A DNA stretch of 64,000 nt from Antilocapra americana (lineage: Eukaryota > Chordata > Mammalia > Artiodactyla > Antilocapridae). Below, one piece after another: positions 1-10,722 of the stretch. Position 1 is the first letter of the stretch; every line of letters begins with the position of its first letter. A model generated the notes under the pieces. It worked only from the letters and a program-made list of their open reading frames with translations. It ran no database searches and was not told where the DNA came from. Made by a program: the position numbers and the translations under genes. The DNA lies in assembly GCA_007570785.1 (NCBI GenBank), contig ML660210.1:1346027-1410026 (forward strand), read 5' to 3'.

Positions 1-730
1 AGTTTCTTTCCATTTTCAAGCTAGTCTGTCAAATATGGATGAGGCATTTTATTGTTGTAAATGCAAATGCTTGTTCTGTATGGTACATGAAAGGTCAAAG
101 CAATTTATATCTGCTTCTACAAAACATTTTACTTCAAAGAGATCCCTTGATTAATATTTTATTCAAATAGATTTATTTCATAAATTTTGTTCTTTGGAAC
201 TTTGCCCTTTCAAGTTTAACTGGCTCTAAGAAATTGCATTCTGCAATTCCTCCTGAAATAGCAAAATGTCAGGGGAGGGTGGCTGTCAATGTGATCATAA
301 AACCTGAGGAGTTCCGATACATCTCAGATGAACATCCAGGCTCACATGTGATTATCAGCTTTGAATTAAACATCCAATATCTCACCAATTCTTAGCCCAA
401 AATACATTGTATCATGCTTTGCTCTATTTAGGTATCTATTATACAAAATATACTTTTTCAGTTTAAAGAAATAGCTGATAACTTGATTTGAATGAGCATA
501 CTCAATATGGTAAATTTTTAATGAAGTGCAGAATTTTAAATACACATTTTTGATAGGTTTGCTGTTTTTAAAATTCGAAGTAAATTGCTATAGTGTTTCT
601 GTTTGTTTGTGATGTGCCATATGTTTGGACTTAAAGTGCATGTATTGTTTAAGGAAATAAGCAATATAATAGGAAGAAGGAGTAAAAAAAAAGATGATTA
701 TGGCACATTAATATAGTTGAATCACTCATC
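1..730. other. Unassigned AT-rich DNA
   Basis: No reading frame, repeat family or RNA gene is recognisable here. The sequence is AT-rich with short homopolymer runs, as expected for old intergenic or intronic mammalian DNA. Confidence 0.5.
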
Positions 731-960
731 CTATGTTACAGATTAGGGCATTGAGGCTCATGTGGGGTAAGTATTTTCAAAGGTAAAATTTTCACTGAGT
801 TAAAGTTTATATGCAATAATAATAATTATCACAATCACCAGCAATATGCAAATGATGATGTTAACTACTCTTTATTGAAACATTATATTGAAGGAAGGTA
901 TTCATGTGCATTATCTCATACTCCTCCAATGAACCAAGAAAGTAAGTATAATTATTTGTA
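731..960 (+). repeat. Possible MIR-like remnants
   Basis: Two short stretches resemble parts of the ancient tRNA-derived MIR SINE. One has the 'ttacagattagggcattgaggctca' type motif near 737-762 and the other a 'catgtgcattatctcatactcctcc' type motif near 903-928. They are diverged and could be chance similarity; a profile search would decide. Confidence 0.35.
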
Positions 961-1840
961 GAGTAATATTATAACTTACATAATATATGACCTACATCAA
1001 ATGACCAGTTGAATGGATTGTTTTCAATTGACTCAAGATCCCAAGGTCTTAATCAAGAAGATATTGGTATTATACTGACAAACATGGTACATAAAGTGAG
1101 AGAGAGATGTTTCTGAAAACTTCCCTAAATGTTTGAAAATATAATATTATTTTGATATCAATAAACATGAGAACTCTTTAACAAGTAGATTTTCTATAAT
1201 AAAAAGTTCATTAAAATAAAGTTGATCAGGAAAACATTCAAATACAATATGACTTCAGCTTTTCTATATGAAAAGGTAGCTGGGTAGCAGAAATAATCTT
1301 ATTTTTTAAATTTAATTTTACACTTAATTTACATAAAGACAATTATGCAGAATGCATAAATCATAAAAAGAACAATTTAAAACATTGGAAATCAACCCAA
1401 TAAGACATGACAGAATGTGTCAAGAACTCAGATAAGAGACAAGTGAAATGGAGTGAACCATATTCTTAGATCCATGTTCTCTCATTTGTGGCAGGGGCAT
1501 AGGAGACTGATAGAAAGCTGAACCTTAGAGAACATGGTCTGTGACATAATTATTAAATTCTCTCTGCAGGAATATACAGAGTCTGTGCCAGCAATCAAAC
1601 TGAATGACTGGTTTGGAACTTTGGCTAGGAAACAGCACCAAAGAGCATAAAGCTAAATTGAAAAAAAGATTATATACACTGAATCATAAATGATACTGAC
1701 AAGGAAAGGCATCAAACAGGATCATTAATATAATAATTATGATTAATATATTAAGGGAAATGGACCCAAATGAATTTTACCCAGAAAGCTTGAATATATT
1801 TAAAAAGAACATCTTATAAGGGAAAACTTAAATAGCTAAA
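961..1840. other. Unassigned AT-rich DNA
   Basis: No gene or confident repeat is visible. A-rich plus-strand stretches in the second half could be an old L1 remnant, but nothing aligns clearly to L1 proteins. Confidence 0.4.
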
Positions 1841-2070
1841 CTTAAGTATTATAGAGATGAAATTAAAGAGCAGGATAGATAAAACAGAGAATTGGTACAG
1901 TAGAGGTTATATCTGCACATCATACCTGGATTAAATAATAAATAGGGAACCATTAATATAAAATATAGAAAATGGGTCAAACCATTATGGAACATGATGG
2001 GAAAGTAGAGTATATATTCAATTTAAGCTATAGAAGAACAGACCTGTGCAGAGAAATTTCTAAAGCCGTT

Positions 2071-2081
2071 GAAAGAGATCA
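2071..2081. repeat. Target-site duplication, left copy
   Basis: gaaagagatca, repeated exactly at 2352-2362, flanks the L1 3' tail and marks target-primed reverse transcription. Confidence 0.85.
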
Positions 2082-2351
2082 CCCTGTATCATGCATCAGA
2101 CCTGGGTTGGCGATTCACTTCACATGTGATAATTTACATGATATAGGATGCTCAGGGCTGGTGCACCAGAATGACCCAGAGGAAGGAATCGGGAGGGAGG
2201 GGGGAGGGGGGCTCTGGAAGGGGAACACGTGTATACCCATGGAGGATTCATGTCAATGTATGGCAAAACCAACACGATAATGTAAAGAAAATAAATAAAT
2301 AAAAGAGAAAATTAATAAATAAATAAAAATTTAAAGGAAAAAAAAAAAAAA
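2082..2351 (+). mobile_element. 5'-truncated ruminant L1, 3' UTR only
   Basis: This is a 270-bp plus-strand copy of the ruminant L1 3' end. It has the 'gggctggtgca' motif, a G-rich tract (about 2190-2215), the 'ggggaacacgtgtatacccatgg' block, the terminal 'tgtatggcaaaac' motif and a long A-rich tail of AAAT units. A perfect 11-bp TSD, gaaagagatca, lies at 2071-2081 and 2352-2362, so both ends are fixed. It matches the 3' end of the near-complete L1 at 10434-15804. A 102-codon open frame across its left edge is not a gene. Confidence 0.88.
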
Positions 2352-2640
2352 GAAAGAGATCAATCTACACATTCAAAAGGCTATATGAAGCCCGAACTTG
2401 AAAGTATAATGAAAACCACACTGGGCATAACCTAGCAAACAGCTGAACATCAAAGACACACAAAAGTAATAATGACTGTCAGATGGAAAAAATACATATT
2501 CCTATAAAGAAGCAGTTAAGTTTGACTTTTTATTTCTTGATAGAAAACATGAAAACAAAAGAATGGCACCATTTAGTGCTGAAAAAAAAATGTCATGTTA
2601 GAATTATGTAGCCAGTGATGTGTTTTTTAATTATTAATTT

Positions 2641-4640
2641 CAGTATAGTTACTCATCCATGTCTGATTCTTCACTACCCCATGGACTGCAGCACACCAGA
2701 CTTCCCTGCCCATCACAAACTCACACAGTTTGCTCAAACTCATGTCCATTGAGTCAGTGATGCCATCCAACCATCTCATCCTCTGTCTTTCCCTTCTCCT
2801 TCCACCTTCAATCTTCCTCAGATCAGGGTCTTTTCCAACGAGTCAGTTCTTCGCACCAGGTAGCCAAAGTATTGGAGTTTCAGATTCAGCATACGTCCTT
2901 CCCAGTGAATATTTAGGACTGACTTCCTTTAGGATTGACTGGTTGGATCTCCTTGCAGTCCATGGGAGTCTCAAGAGTTTTCTCCAACGTCACAGTCCAA
3001 AAGCATCAATTCTTTGGCACTCAGCTTTCTTTATGGTCCAACTCTCACATCCATGCATGACTACTAGAAAAACCATAGCTTTGACTAGATGGACATTTGT
3101 TGTCAAAGTAATTCTCTGCTTTTTAATATGCTGTCAAGGTTGGTCATAGCTTTTCTTCCAAGGAACAAGTGTCTTTTAATTTCATGGCTATAATCACCAT
3201 CTGCAGTGATTTTGGAGCCCCCACAAAATAAAGTCTGTCACTGTTTCCATTGTTCCCCCATCTATTTGCCATGAAGTGATGAGACTGTATGCCATAATCT
3301 TAGTTTTCTGAATGTTGAGTTTTAAGCTAACTTTTCACTCTCCTCTTTCACTTTCATCAAGAGGCTCTTCTTCGCTTCCTGCCATAAGTGTGGTGTCATC
3401 TGCATATCTGAGGTTATTGATATTTCTCCTGGCAATCTTGATCCCACCTTGTGCTTCATCCAGCCTAGCATTTTGCTTGATGGACTCTGCATATGGGTGA
3501 CAGTATACAGCCTTGACATACTCCTTTCCCAATTAGGACCCAGTCTGTTGTTCCATGTCCAGTTCTAACTGTTTCTTCTTGACCTATATACAGATTTTTT
3601 AGGGGGCAAGTAAGTTGGTCTGGAATTCCCATATCTTTAAGAATTTTCCACAGTTTGTTGTTATCCACACAGTTAAAGGCTTTGTTGTAGTCAATAAAGC
3701 AGAAATAGATGTTTTTTCTGGAACTCTCTTGCTTTTTCGATGATCCAACAGATGTTGGCAATTTTATCTCTGGTTCCTTTGCCCTTTCTAAATTCAGCTT
3801 GAACATCTGGAAGTTCATGATTCATGTACTGTTGAAGCCTGGTTTCGAGAAGTTTGAGTACTACTTTGCTAGTGTGTGAGATGACAGCAGTTGTGCAGTA
3901 GTTTGAAAATTCTTTGGCATTGCCTTTCTTTGAGATTGGAATGAAAACTGATCTTTTCCAGTCCTGTGGCCATTGCTGAGTTTTCCAAATTTGCTGGCAT
4001 ATTGAGTACAGCACTTTCACAGCATCATCTTTTAGGATTATGAAATAGCTCCACTGGAATTCTATCGCCTCCACTACCTTTGTTTGTAGTGATACTTCCT
4101 AAGGCCTACTTGACTTCAAATTCCATGATGTCTGGCTCTAGAGGAGTGACCACACCATCATGGTTATCTGGGTTATGAAAATCTTTTTTTTTTTTTTCCT
4201 GTGCATTCTGGCCACCTCTTCTTAATATTTTCTGTTTCTGTTAGGTTTATGCCGTTACTGTCCTTTATTGTGCCCATCTTTGTGTGAAATGTTCCCTTGG
4301 TATCTATAATTTTCTAGATGAGATTTCTAGTCTTTCCCATTCTATTGTTCTATTTTTTCACATTGGTAGCTGAGGAAGGCTTTCTTATCTCCCCTTGTGA
4401 TTCTTTGGAACTCTGCATTCAAATGGGTATATCTTTCTCTTCTCCTTTGCCTTTCATGTCTCTTCTTTTCTCAGCTATTTGTAAGGCCTCCTCAGGCAAC
4501 ATTTTTGCCTTTTTGCCTTTGTTTTCCTTGGGCATAATCTTAATCACTGCCTCCTGTAAAAAGTTAAAAACTTCCATCCATAGTTCTTCAGCCGCTCTGT
4601 CTATCAGATCTAATCTCTTGAATCTCTTTGCTAAATTTGT
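2641..4640 (-). mobile_element. BovB (RTE) LINE, 5'-truncated, about 2.0 kb
   Basis: Minus-strand BovB running from the 3' end (2641) to a 5' break near 4640. Conceptual translation in several frames gives RTE reverse transcriptase: the pre-RT segment with RFKRLDLIDR and EEALQIAEKRR (about 4640-4440), the finger/palm region WPQDWKRSVFIPI (about 3950), GCILSP (about 3530) and YADDTTLM (about 3400). Full-length BovB is about 3.2 kb, so the endonuclease domain is missing. Many frameshifts and stops make it inactive. A possible 7-bp TSD, ttaattt, lies at 2634-2640 and 4640-4646. A run of about 12 T sits near 4186. Confidence 0.92.
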
Positions 4641-4712
4641 TAATTTAGAAAATTGAAAATGAAATAATGTCTGACAGAAGCTAGAGCTAAAAGAAATGCT
4701 AAAGTAAAGCAA
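3335..4712 (-). pseudogene. BovB reverse transcriptase pseudogene
   Basis: Remnant of the BovB ORF2-type protein, which copies BovB RNA into DNA at the nicked target. Four overlapping open pieces on the minus strand keep recognisable family motifs in order: DLIDRAAEELW upstream of the RT, then QQIWKTQQWPQDWK, the IIEKAREFQK plus FCFIDYNKAFNCVDNNKLW region, then NINNLRYADDTTLM. The catalytic aspartates of YADD are present, but the frame changes at least three times and a piece after GCILSP is lost. The upstream endonuclease is absent. The host genome is not expected to make a product. Confidence 0.85.
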
Positions 4713-5265
4713 GATTAATTATATTAAATGAATTACAGGAACACAAGAATGAAGGGAAAGCATCAGAAAGTATTATGACAGTAGATATTAAGGAATATTC
4801 AGTTTTAAAATAAAAACTTTGGAGATTAAAATATATTCATAAGTAAAATGTATCAAGATGATAGAAAAATGTGGAATGGGGTCAATAAAGGTTGAATTGT
4901 ATAAAATATTTCTTTGGTTTTCTTAGGAATAGTAAAAGTACATATTTAAGATTGACTACAAGTATGGTAACAATTCTAATCACTAAGGCAAGCACTGCAA
5001 AAATATTAATGAACTTTAATAACAATTAAAAGTAAATATCTCAACAAAGTGTTTAATAATAAAACAATAAATAAGACAAAAAGAGACATATAGATAACTG
5101 GGACAGATAGAAGAAACTATATTGAACATTAGTAAATTCAGTGGAAATAGTTTTGAAAGTGATCACAAAACTAAAAATAAAAACACTGAAAATAAATGAA
5201 ACTCCAATTAGACTGCTCTGAAGAGATATTCTTCGAATAGAATAATATCAGAAATTTAAAAACTC
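4647..5265 (+). mobile_element. Possible old L1 (inter-ORF) remnant
   Basis: An A-rich plus-strand sequence with a phrase near 5187-5215 (ctgaaaataaatgaaactcc) resembling the region upstream of ORF2 in older mammalian L1 or HAL1 elements. No frame is open. It may be the continuation of the old element seen at 1841-2640, split by the BovB insertion. Confidence 0.35.
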
Positions 5266-5271
5266 AGCATG

Positions 5272-5462
5272 CCTGCTCAATTGTGTCTGACTCTTTGTGA
5301 CCAAGTGGACTATAGCTCACCAGACCCAACTGTCCATGGGATTATCCCAGCAAGAATACTGGAGTCAGTTGCCATTTCTTCCTTCAGGGGATCTTCCAGA
5401 TCCAAGGATTAAACCCACATCACCCGCACTGCAGGTGACTTTTTTACAACTGTGCCACTATG
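5272..5462 (-). mobile_element. Bov-tA SINE
   Basis: Reverse-complement Bov-tA: BovB-derived 3' part first ('gctcaattgtgtctgactctttgtgacc'), then the 'aagaatactggagtcagttgcc' body, then the diverged tRNA-Glu-like head. The head end is degraded near 5445-5462. No TSD was found. Confidence 0.85.
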
Positions 5463-5533
5463 GACACTATAAGTATACATACACATACACACACATGATT
5501 TAAGACAAAGCCACCAGATAAAAGTGTAGCTTT

Positions 5534-6657
5534 CAGCTCAGTTACTCAGTCATGTCCAACTCATTGTTACCTCATGGTCTGCAGCGTGCCAGGCTTCCCT
5601 GTCCATCACCAACTCCTGGAGCTTGCTCAAACTCATGTCGTCAAGTTGGTGATGTCATTCAACCATCTCATCTTCTGTCATGCCCTTATCCTCCTGTCTT
5701 CTATCTTTCCTAGCAAACAATGTGTCAGTTCCTCATATCAATTGGTCAAATTATTGAAGCTTCAGCTTCAGCATCAGTCCTTCCAGTGAATATTCAGAAC
5801 CGATTTCCTTTAGGATGGACTGGTTGGATCTCCTTGCAGTCCAAGGGACTCTCAAAAGTCTTCTCCAATACCACAGCTCAAAAGCAGCAATTCTTCAGCA
5901 CTCAGCTTTCTTTATAGTCCAACTCTCACATCCATACATGACTACTGGAAAAAACACAGCTTTGACTACATGAACCTTTGTCAGTAAAGTAATGTCTCTG
6001 CTTTTTAATATACTGCCTAGTTTTGTCATTGCTTTACTTCCAGGGAGTAAGTGATTTTAGTTTCAGCTTGAACTGTAGTTCTGAACATATTACAGATGTT
6101 AATTACAAAAAAAAATTTCATACTTTCAGAAATCAACAAGAAGACTTCCCAAATGTGTGGACTCAGACATCAAAATATAAGGCACTTAAAATCAAGTGTC
6201 TTCTGTTATTTTACTGAGCACATTATTTAGGAAAGAAAGTTTTATTGTTTCTCATTAAGTCATGGCTGCAGTCACTATCTGGAGTGATTTTGGAGCCCCT
6301 CAAAATATTCAGTCACTGTATCCATTGTTTCCCCATCTATTTTCCACAAAGTGATGGGACGAGATGCCATAATCTTCATTTTTTGAATGTTGAGTTTTAA
6401 GCCAGCTTTTTCACTCTTCTCTTTCACTTTCATCAAAAGGCCTTTAGTTCCTCTTTGCTTTCTGCCATAAGGATGGTATTATCTGCATATCTTAGATTAT
6501 TAATATTTCTTCCCCAATCTTGATCCCAGCCTGAGCTCCATCTAGTTCTGGCATTTCACATGATATACTCTGCATAGAAGTTAAATAAGCAAGATGACAA
6601 TATACACCCTCGACATACTCCTTTTCCCAATTTGGAACCAATCTGTTGAGCTTTAAT
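5534..6657 (-). mobile_element. BovB LINE, 5'-truncated, with an internal foreign insert
   Basis: Minus-strand BovB 3' portion, reading back to the GCILSS / NFYAEYIM part of the reverse transcriptase at its 5' break. A 13-bp TSD, aaagtgtagcttt, is exact at 5521-5533 and 6658-6670, which fixes both ends. About 190 bp near 6056-6250 do not belong to BovB and appear to be a later insertion. Coding capacity is destroyed. Confidence 0.92.
6056..6250. other. Unidentified insert inside BovB
   Basis: BovB sequence stops after 'gattttagtttca' and resumes at 'attaagtcatggctgcag', so the interposed 190-200 bp are foreign. They contain a run of nine A near 6108 and no family motif I recognise. Similar, slightly diverged words at both edges could be a decayed TSD. 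Confidence 0.5.
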
Positions 6658-6692
6658 AAAGTGTAGCTTTATTAATTCACAGAAAGAAACTG

Positions 6693-6903
6693 TGGGCTTC
6701 CCAGTTGGCTCGCTGGTAAAGAATCTGCCTGCCAATGTAAGAGATGCAGGTTCAATCCCTGGGTTTGGATTCCCTGGAGTAGGAAATTGCAACCTACTTC
6801 ATTATTCTTACCTAAAAAAAGTCCCATGAACAGAGGAGCTTGGCTGGCTACACTCCATGGAGTTGCAAAGTGTCAGACATGACTGAATGACTGAGCACAA
6901 CAA
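6693..6903 (+). mobile_element. Bov-tA SINE
   Basis: Plus-strand Bov-tA with the tRNA-like head ('gggcttcccagttggctcgctggtaaagaatctgcc', B-box-like 'ggttcaatccc'), body and BovB-like 3' end ('gttgcaaagtgtcagacatgactgaatgact'). No exact TSD was seen. Confidence 0.92.
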
Positions 6904-8117
6904 AAATAAACTCTAAAATAAGTATTAGCATGATCTGAGAAGAACAGGTAACAAGACCTGCATCAAGTTTATCTGGATGAGAATGAGAGAAAACTAGAGA
7001 ATCAAGGTGTTAGGTTAAAATAAATTTAAAAATAGAGTCTTCAATTAATGAACATTGATATGGATACAGCAACTTATGGGGTAAAATCAGATCAGTTGTG
7101 TTTGTGATGCCTCTTAAACAAAAAGGACACATATCTTGTTAGAATTTGAATACTCATTTTGGAGTTCAGCAAAGAGACTAGGGTTTGAGGCTTAAAATTA
7201 GGAATGATCAACACCTACATAATATTTAAAGTCACAAGACTAGAAATTGTCAAAGGGACAACTACAGACAGAAAAGAGGAGAGATGTAAGACCTAAGAGC
7301 TCTTGAATACTCTAAGGTTGAAAGTTTGTATGCATATCCAGAAATAGCAAAGGAGAAAGGGAAAAAGCAGTGAGACAAAAAGAATACCAACCTTTAGAAG
7401 TCTACTGGCAAAACTTTGCTAAGGAGGAAGAAGTATTCAACTATGTCAAGAATTGCCAATACTTCATGGCAGATGTGTTGAGGAAGCCGCTGAATATAGT
7501 GGTATGGTAGCTACTGCCAGAAACAGCTGAGCATTGATTCTAACCAGATTATAGCATTCCTTAATGATAATCTGGCATTTGTTCTCAGCAATTCTGTTTC
7601 CTAAATTGAAATGTGTGGCATATTCTACTGTGACAAATACACTTCATATAGTCAGAATGAAATCCTCCATTTAAAAAGGTTTTCTTAGATTAAATGAAAT
7701 ACAGACAAAGAGCATGTTAAATGAGGAGGGCAGAAAGAATGCAACAGGAACGTTGAAAGGCATCTTTATACTTATTAGCATTGCACATCAGTCCTATGAG
7801 CTTCATGGATGTCTGAAAAAGAACTCAAATTGTGACTGACAATCTTCAACAACTCAATGTGCAGCTGAGAAGTGACTCCCATCTTCCATGTGGACTGGTA
7901 ACTAAGTCCTTACAACCCCAGGTCCGTTGTCTCACCTAAGAAATCCCTTGACAATTAGCATCCATGTAAATAGCCTTCCATATGTAAGGTGGTACTTCCA
8001 CCAGTATGATCATCTGCTGTTGACTATGAAAGCAGAGGCATTTCTGACTATTGCCTTTAGGATGGCCAAACAGTGACCACAAAATGTCTCATTTGAATAA
8101 TGAATCACAGACCATAG
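6904..8117. other. Unassigned DNA, 1.2 kb
   Basis: No gene or repeat family could be assigned. All reading frames are short and the composition is ordinary AT-rich. Confidence 0.5.
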
Positions 8118-8135
8118 CCCTAACCCTAACCCTAA
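8118..8135. repeat. Short interstitial telomere-like repeat
   Basis: Three exact tandem copies of ccctaa, the C-rich vertebrate telomere repeat. It is far too short for a telomere. Short tracts of this kind are known at old break-repair sites but can also arise by chance. A ccaa-type tract follows at about 8178-8192. Confidence 0.7.
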
Positions 8136-8767
8136 TGAAATCCTTTTAATATTTCCTTTGGGTCAATAAACAGATAACCAACCAACCAACTAATGAAAAA
8201 AATATATTTAAAAAAAAGGAAGAACCAGAAGTTAAGGACTGTCAGTGAGTGAGAATGTGGTTTTACATATGTAACTGAAGAGTTTGCTTCAGTGAAACTT
8301 GAAAAACCAAGGGTGAAGTAATTTCCACACCAGAGTCTGAGGGTATCACTCCTCCAATTTTTCACCCTATTGACCCTGTAGATAGGTATTTTGCCCTGCG
8401 TGTCCTGTTGCTGATGATCAAAGACTTGAAATTAAATTTAACAGCTGTATTTCTATTCATTAGCACCTACAAATCTGTCATAAATTCATTTGACACCAGT
8501 CAGAATAACTTGCATAATCATAGTTCAACATATGTAATTTTATATATACTTATAATACTTTTTTTTCCATTAAAATGTCTTATAAATGAAGAACAGCAAT
8601 CTAGTTCATGATGTGTAAATTAATATGTTTCCTTGTCTTCCTTCACTGTATCCAACTGAAACAATTGAAAGGATACTATTTACAGAGTATGATGCAAGTT
8701 AGGAAATGTTATTATGACCAATTAATCTAAGACACAAAGAGGTGAAGTCAGATTTAATATGAAAGGA
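8136..8767. other. Unassigned DNA
   Basis: Apart from an A-rich run near 8200-8220 and a T-run near 8561, nothing identifiable is present. Confidence 0.45.
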
Positions 8768-8775
8768 TAAAGATA

Positions 8776-9053
8776 TTGCTGCTGCTGCTGCTGCTAAATC
8801 ACTTCAGTCGTGTTTGACTCTGTACAACCCCATAGAACGTAGCCTACCAGGCTCCTTCGTCTCTGAGATTCTCCAGGCAAGAACACTGGAGTGGGTTGCC
8901 ATTTTCTTCTCCAATGCATGAAAGTGAAAAGTGAAAATAAAGTCACTCAGTCATGTCCAACTCTTTGCAACCCCATGGGACTGCAGCCTACCAGGCTCCT
9001 CCATCCATGGGATTTTCCAGGCAAGAGTACTGGAGTGGGTCGCCATTGCCTTC
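8776..9053 (-). mobile_element. BOV-A2 SINE (dimer)
   Basis: Minus-strand BOV-A2. It begins with the (CTG)n end, followed by two Bov-A monomers separated by the linker 'ccaatgcatgaaagtgaaaagtgaaa' type sequence around 8911-8945. An 8-bp TSD, taaagata, is exact at 8768-8775 and 9054-9061, so the element is 278 bp and complete. Confidence 0.95.
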
Positions 9054-9061
9054 TAAAGATA

Positions 9062-9515
9062 CTGGGCATCTTTCAGAGATATACAAGCAAAAATCAGGAC
9101 AATAATAAATCAAAATTCCACAGGAGAAGTTTTGAATATCTGTCCTATCGGGTGCTAATAAATCTGGAAAAAAGCAATGGAATATAGGTCTTCAGTACAG
9201 TTATTAAATTACCCTGTCAAAACTACTCCAGGTCCTGGTTTTCAGGTTTCTTGACTTTAGAATTTGTTCTAACACTGAAGCCCAAAGTGAAATGACTGAA
9301 AATTCTGCCAAAGCAGATGAAATAGTACCCCGAAGTGATTCGTAATTTCCTTGACCAGTGAACTCAAGCCCAGGAAACAAGTTTCCCATATATTCAAAAG
9401 AAGTACTTCTTGGCCTAATATTCATCTCTAAGTCCTTTCCAGTAGCCACAGAACTACAATCTGTACATATGTATGTAAATAGCAATTCACCCCTTATTCC
9501 ATGCATGCATGTATA
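9062..9515. other. Unassigned DNA
   Basis: No family or gene recognised. A 132-codon minus-strand frame (9204-9602) runs into the next SINE and shows no protein motif. Confidence 0.45.
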
Positions 9516-9720
9516 CTCAGTTGATTCAGTTGTGTCTGATTCTGTGTGACCCTGTACACTGTAGCCCACCAGGCTTCTCTGTTCATGGGATTCTCCAGGC
9601 AAGAATACTGGAGAGAATACCCATTCCCTTTTCCAGGGGATCTTCCTTACCCAGGGATAGAACCTGGGCCTTCTGCATTGCAGTCAGATTTTTCACTCTC
9701 CAAATCACTAGGGAAACCCC
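9516..9720 (-). mobile_element. Bov-tA SINE
   Basis: Reverse-complement Bov-tA: 'ttgtgtctgattctgtgtgacc' end, 'ccaggcaagaatactggaga' body, tRNA-like head 'aatcactagggaaacccc' at the right edge. It is more diverged than the BOV-A2 at 8776. Confidence 0.9.
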
Positions 9721-10056
9721 AATAGTAAGAAAACAGGTCTAAAAATTAATTAATTCAATCTCTAACTAAAATATAACCATTCAAAGAAAGTGAATGGGAA
9801 AATTTAAGACAAATAATCAGATGAAAAACAAAAACCTGTAGGTGGTAAAAGAAAGACCGTGTTTAAGCCTAATAAACTGAAAGTTTATTAAGATTAATGC
9901 TTAAAGATAATTGAATTTAAATATTAAATATTAGAAATGAAAAGAGAATATGTTGACAAATGTAGAGGTGATTAAACATAAGTACATTTTACATCACATT
10001 GATAGTCATTAGTAAATTTGAAAAAAAAGTTGAAGCATGTAAATTTCAAAAAAGTT
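9721..10056. other. Unassigned DNA
   Basis: AT-rich, A-runs, no feature recognised. Confidence 0.45.
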
Positions 10057-10433
10057 CTCATTCAGTTCAGTCACTCAGTCATATCTGACTCTTTGCAACC
10101 CCATGAATCTCAGTACGCCAGGCCTCCCTGTCCATCACAAACTCCCAGAGTCTACCCAAACCCATGTCGATTTAGTTGGTGATGCTATCCAGCCATCTCA
10201 TCCTCTGTCTTCCCCTTCTCCTCCTGCCCCAGTCCTTCCCAGCATTAGGGTATTTTCCAATGAATCAGCTCTTCATATGAGGTGGCCAAAGTATTGGAGT
10301 TTCAGCTTCAACATCAGCCCTTCCAATGAACACCCAGGACTGATCTCCTTTAGGATGGATTGGTTGGATCTCCTTGCAGTCCAAGGGACTCTCAAGAGTC
10401 TTCTCCAACACCACAATTCAAAAGCATCAATTC
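10057..10433 (-). mobile_element. BovB LINE, 3' part left of the nested L1
   Basis: Minus-strand BovB 3' end, from 'cagttcagtcactcagtcat' to the point where the L1 entered. It continues without gap at 15819. Its reading matches the C-terminal region of the BovB protein in reverse. Confidence 0.93.
10420..10433. repeat. Target-site duplication of the nested L1, left copy
   Basis: aaaagcatcaattc, a normal part of BovB, is repeated exactly at 15805-15818 on the other side of the L1. The first A residues of the right copy merge with the L1 poly(A) tail, so the true duplication could be 10-14 bp. Confidence 0.9.
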
Positions 10434-10722
10434 GCCCCTTGGAGCGCGCGCGGCAGGGCTAGTGGGAGGGAAGCCGCCAGTCGTCTGCTCCCTCCGAAGA
10501 CACCATCGTGTCAGCCCTGGATGGACCCGGTGAGTCTGCCCTGGTATCTTTCAACTCCCCATCTCTTTCAACTGGAAGGAGTAACAGTGAGGAAACCTAA
10601 ACCCACCCACCAGAAAACCACACAAGCCTTCCCATCCAGGAAACTTCGACAAACCACACATCCAACCCCTCCCACAGAGAGGAACCCCCACAATAAAGGG
10701 ACAACACAGCAAGATAAACAAG
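10434..10722 (+). promoter_or_regulatory. L1 5' UTR, probably truncated
   Basis: A GC- and CpG-richer leader, unlike the flanking AT-rich DNA (gcgcgcgcgg near 10443-10452). L1 5' UTRs carry an internal RNA polymerase II promoter; whether this short piece retains promoter activity cannot be judged. Its last 60 bases resemble the sequence just upstream of ORF1 in the minus-strand L1 at 52349, including the shared words before the start codon. Confidence 0.7.

Larger units (their letters stand above)
1841..2640 (+). mobile_element. Possible old L1 fragment interrupted by a younger L1 tail
   Basis: The sequence on both sides of the inserted L1 tail (2082-2351), especially 2363-2630, has the A-rich character and word content of the ORF1 to inter-ORF part of an old L1 in plus orientation. 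No frame is open and the identification is weak. The younger tail clearly split a continuous sequence here, because an 11-bp duplication flanks it. Confidence 0.35.
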
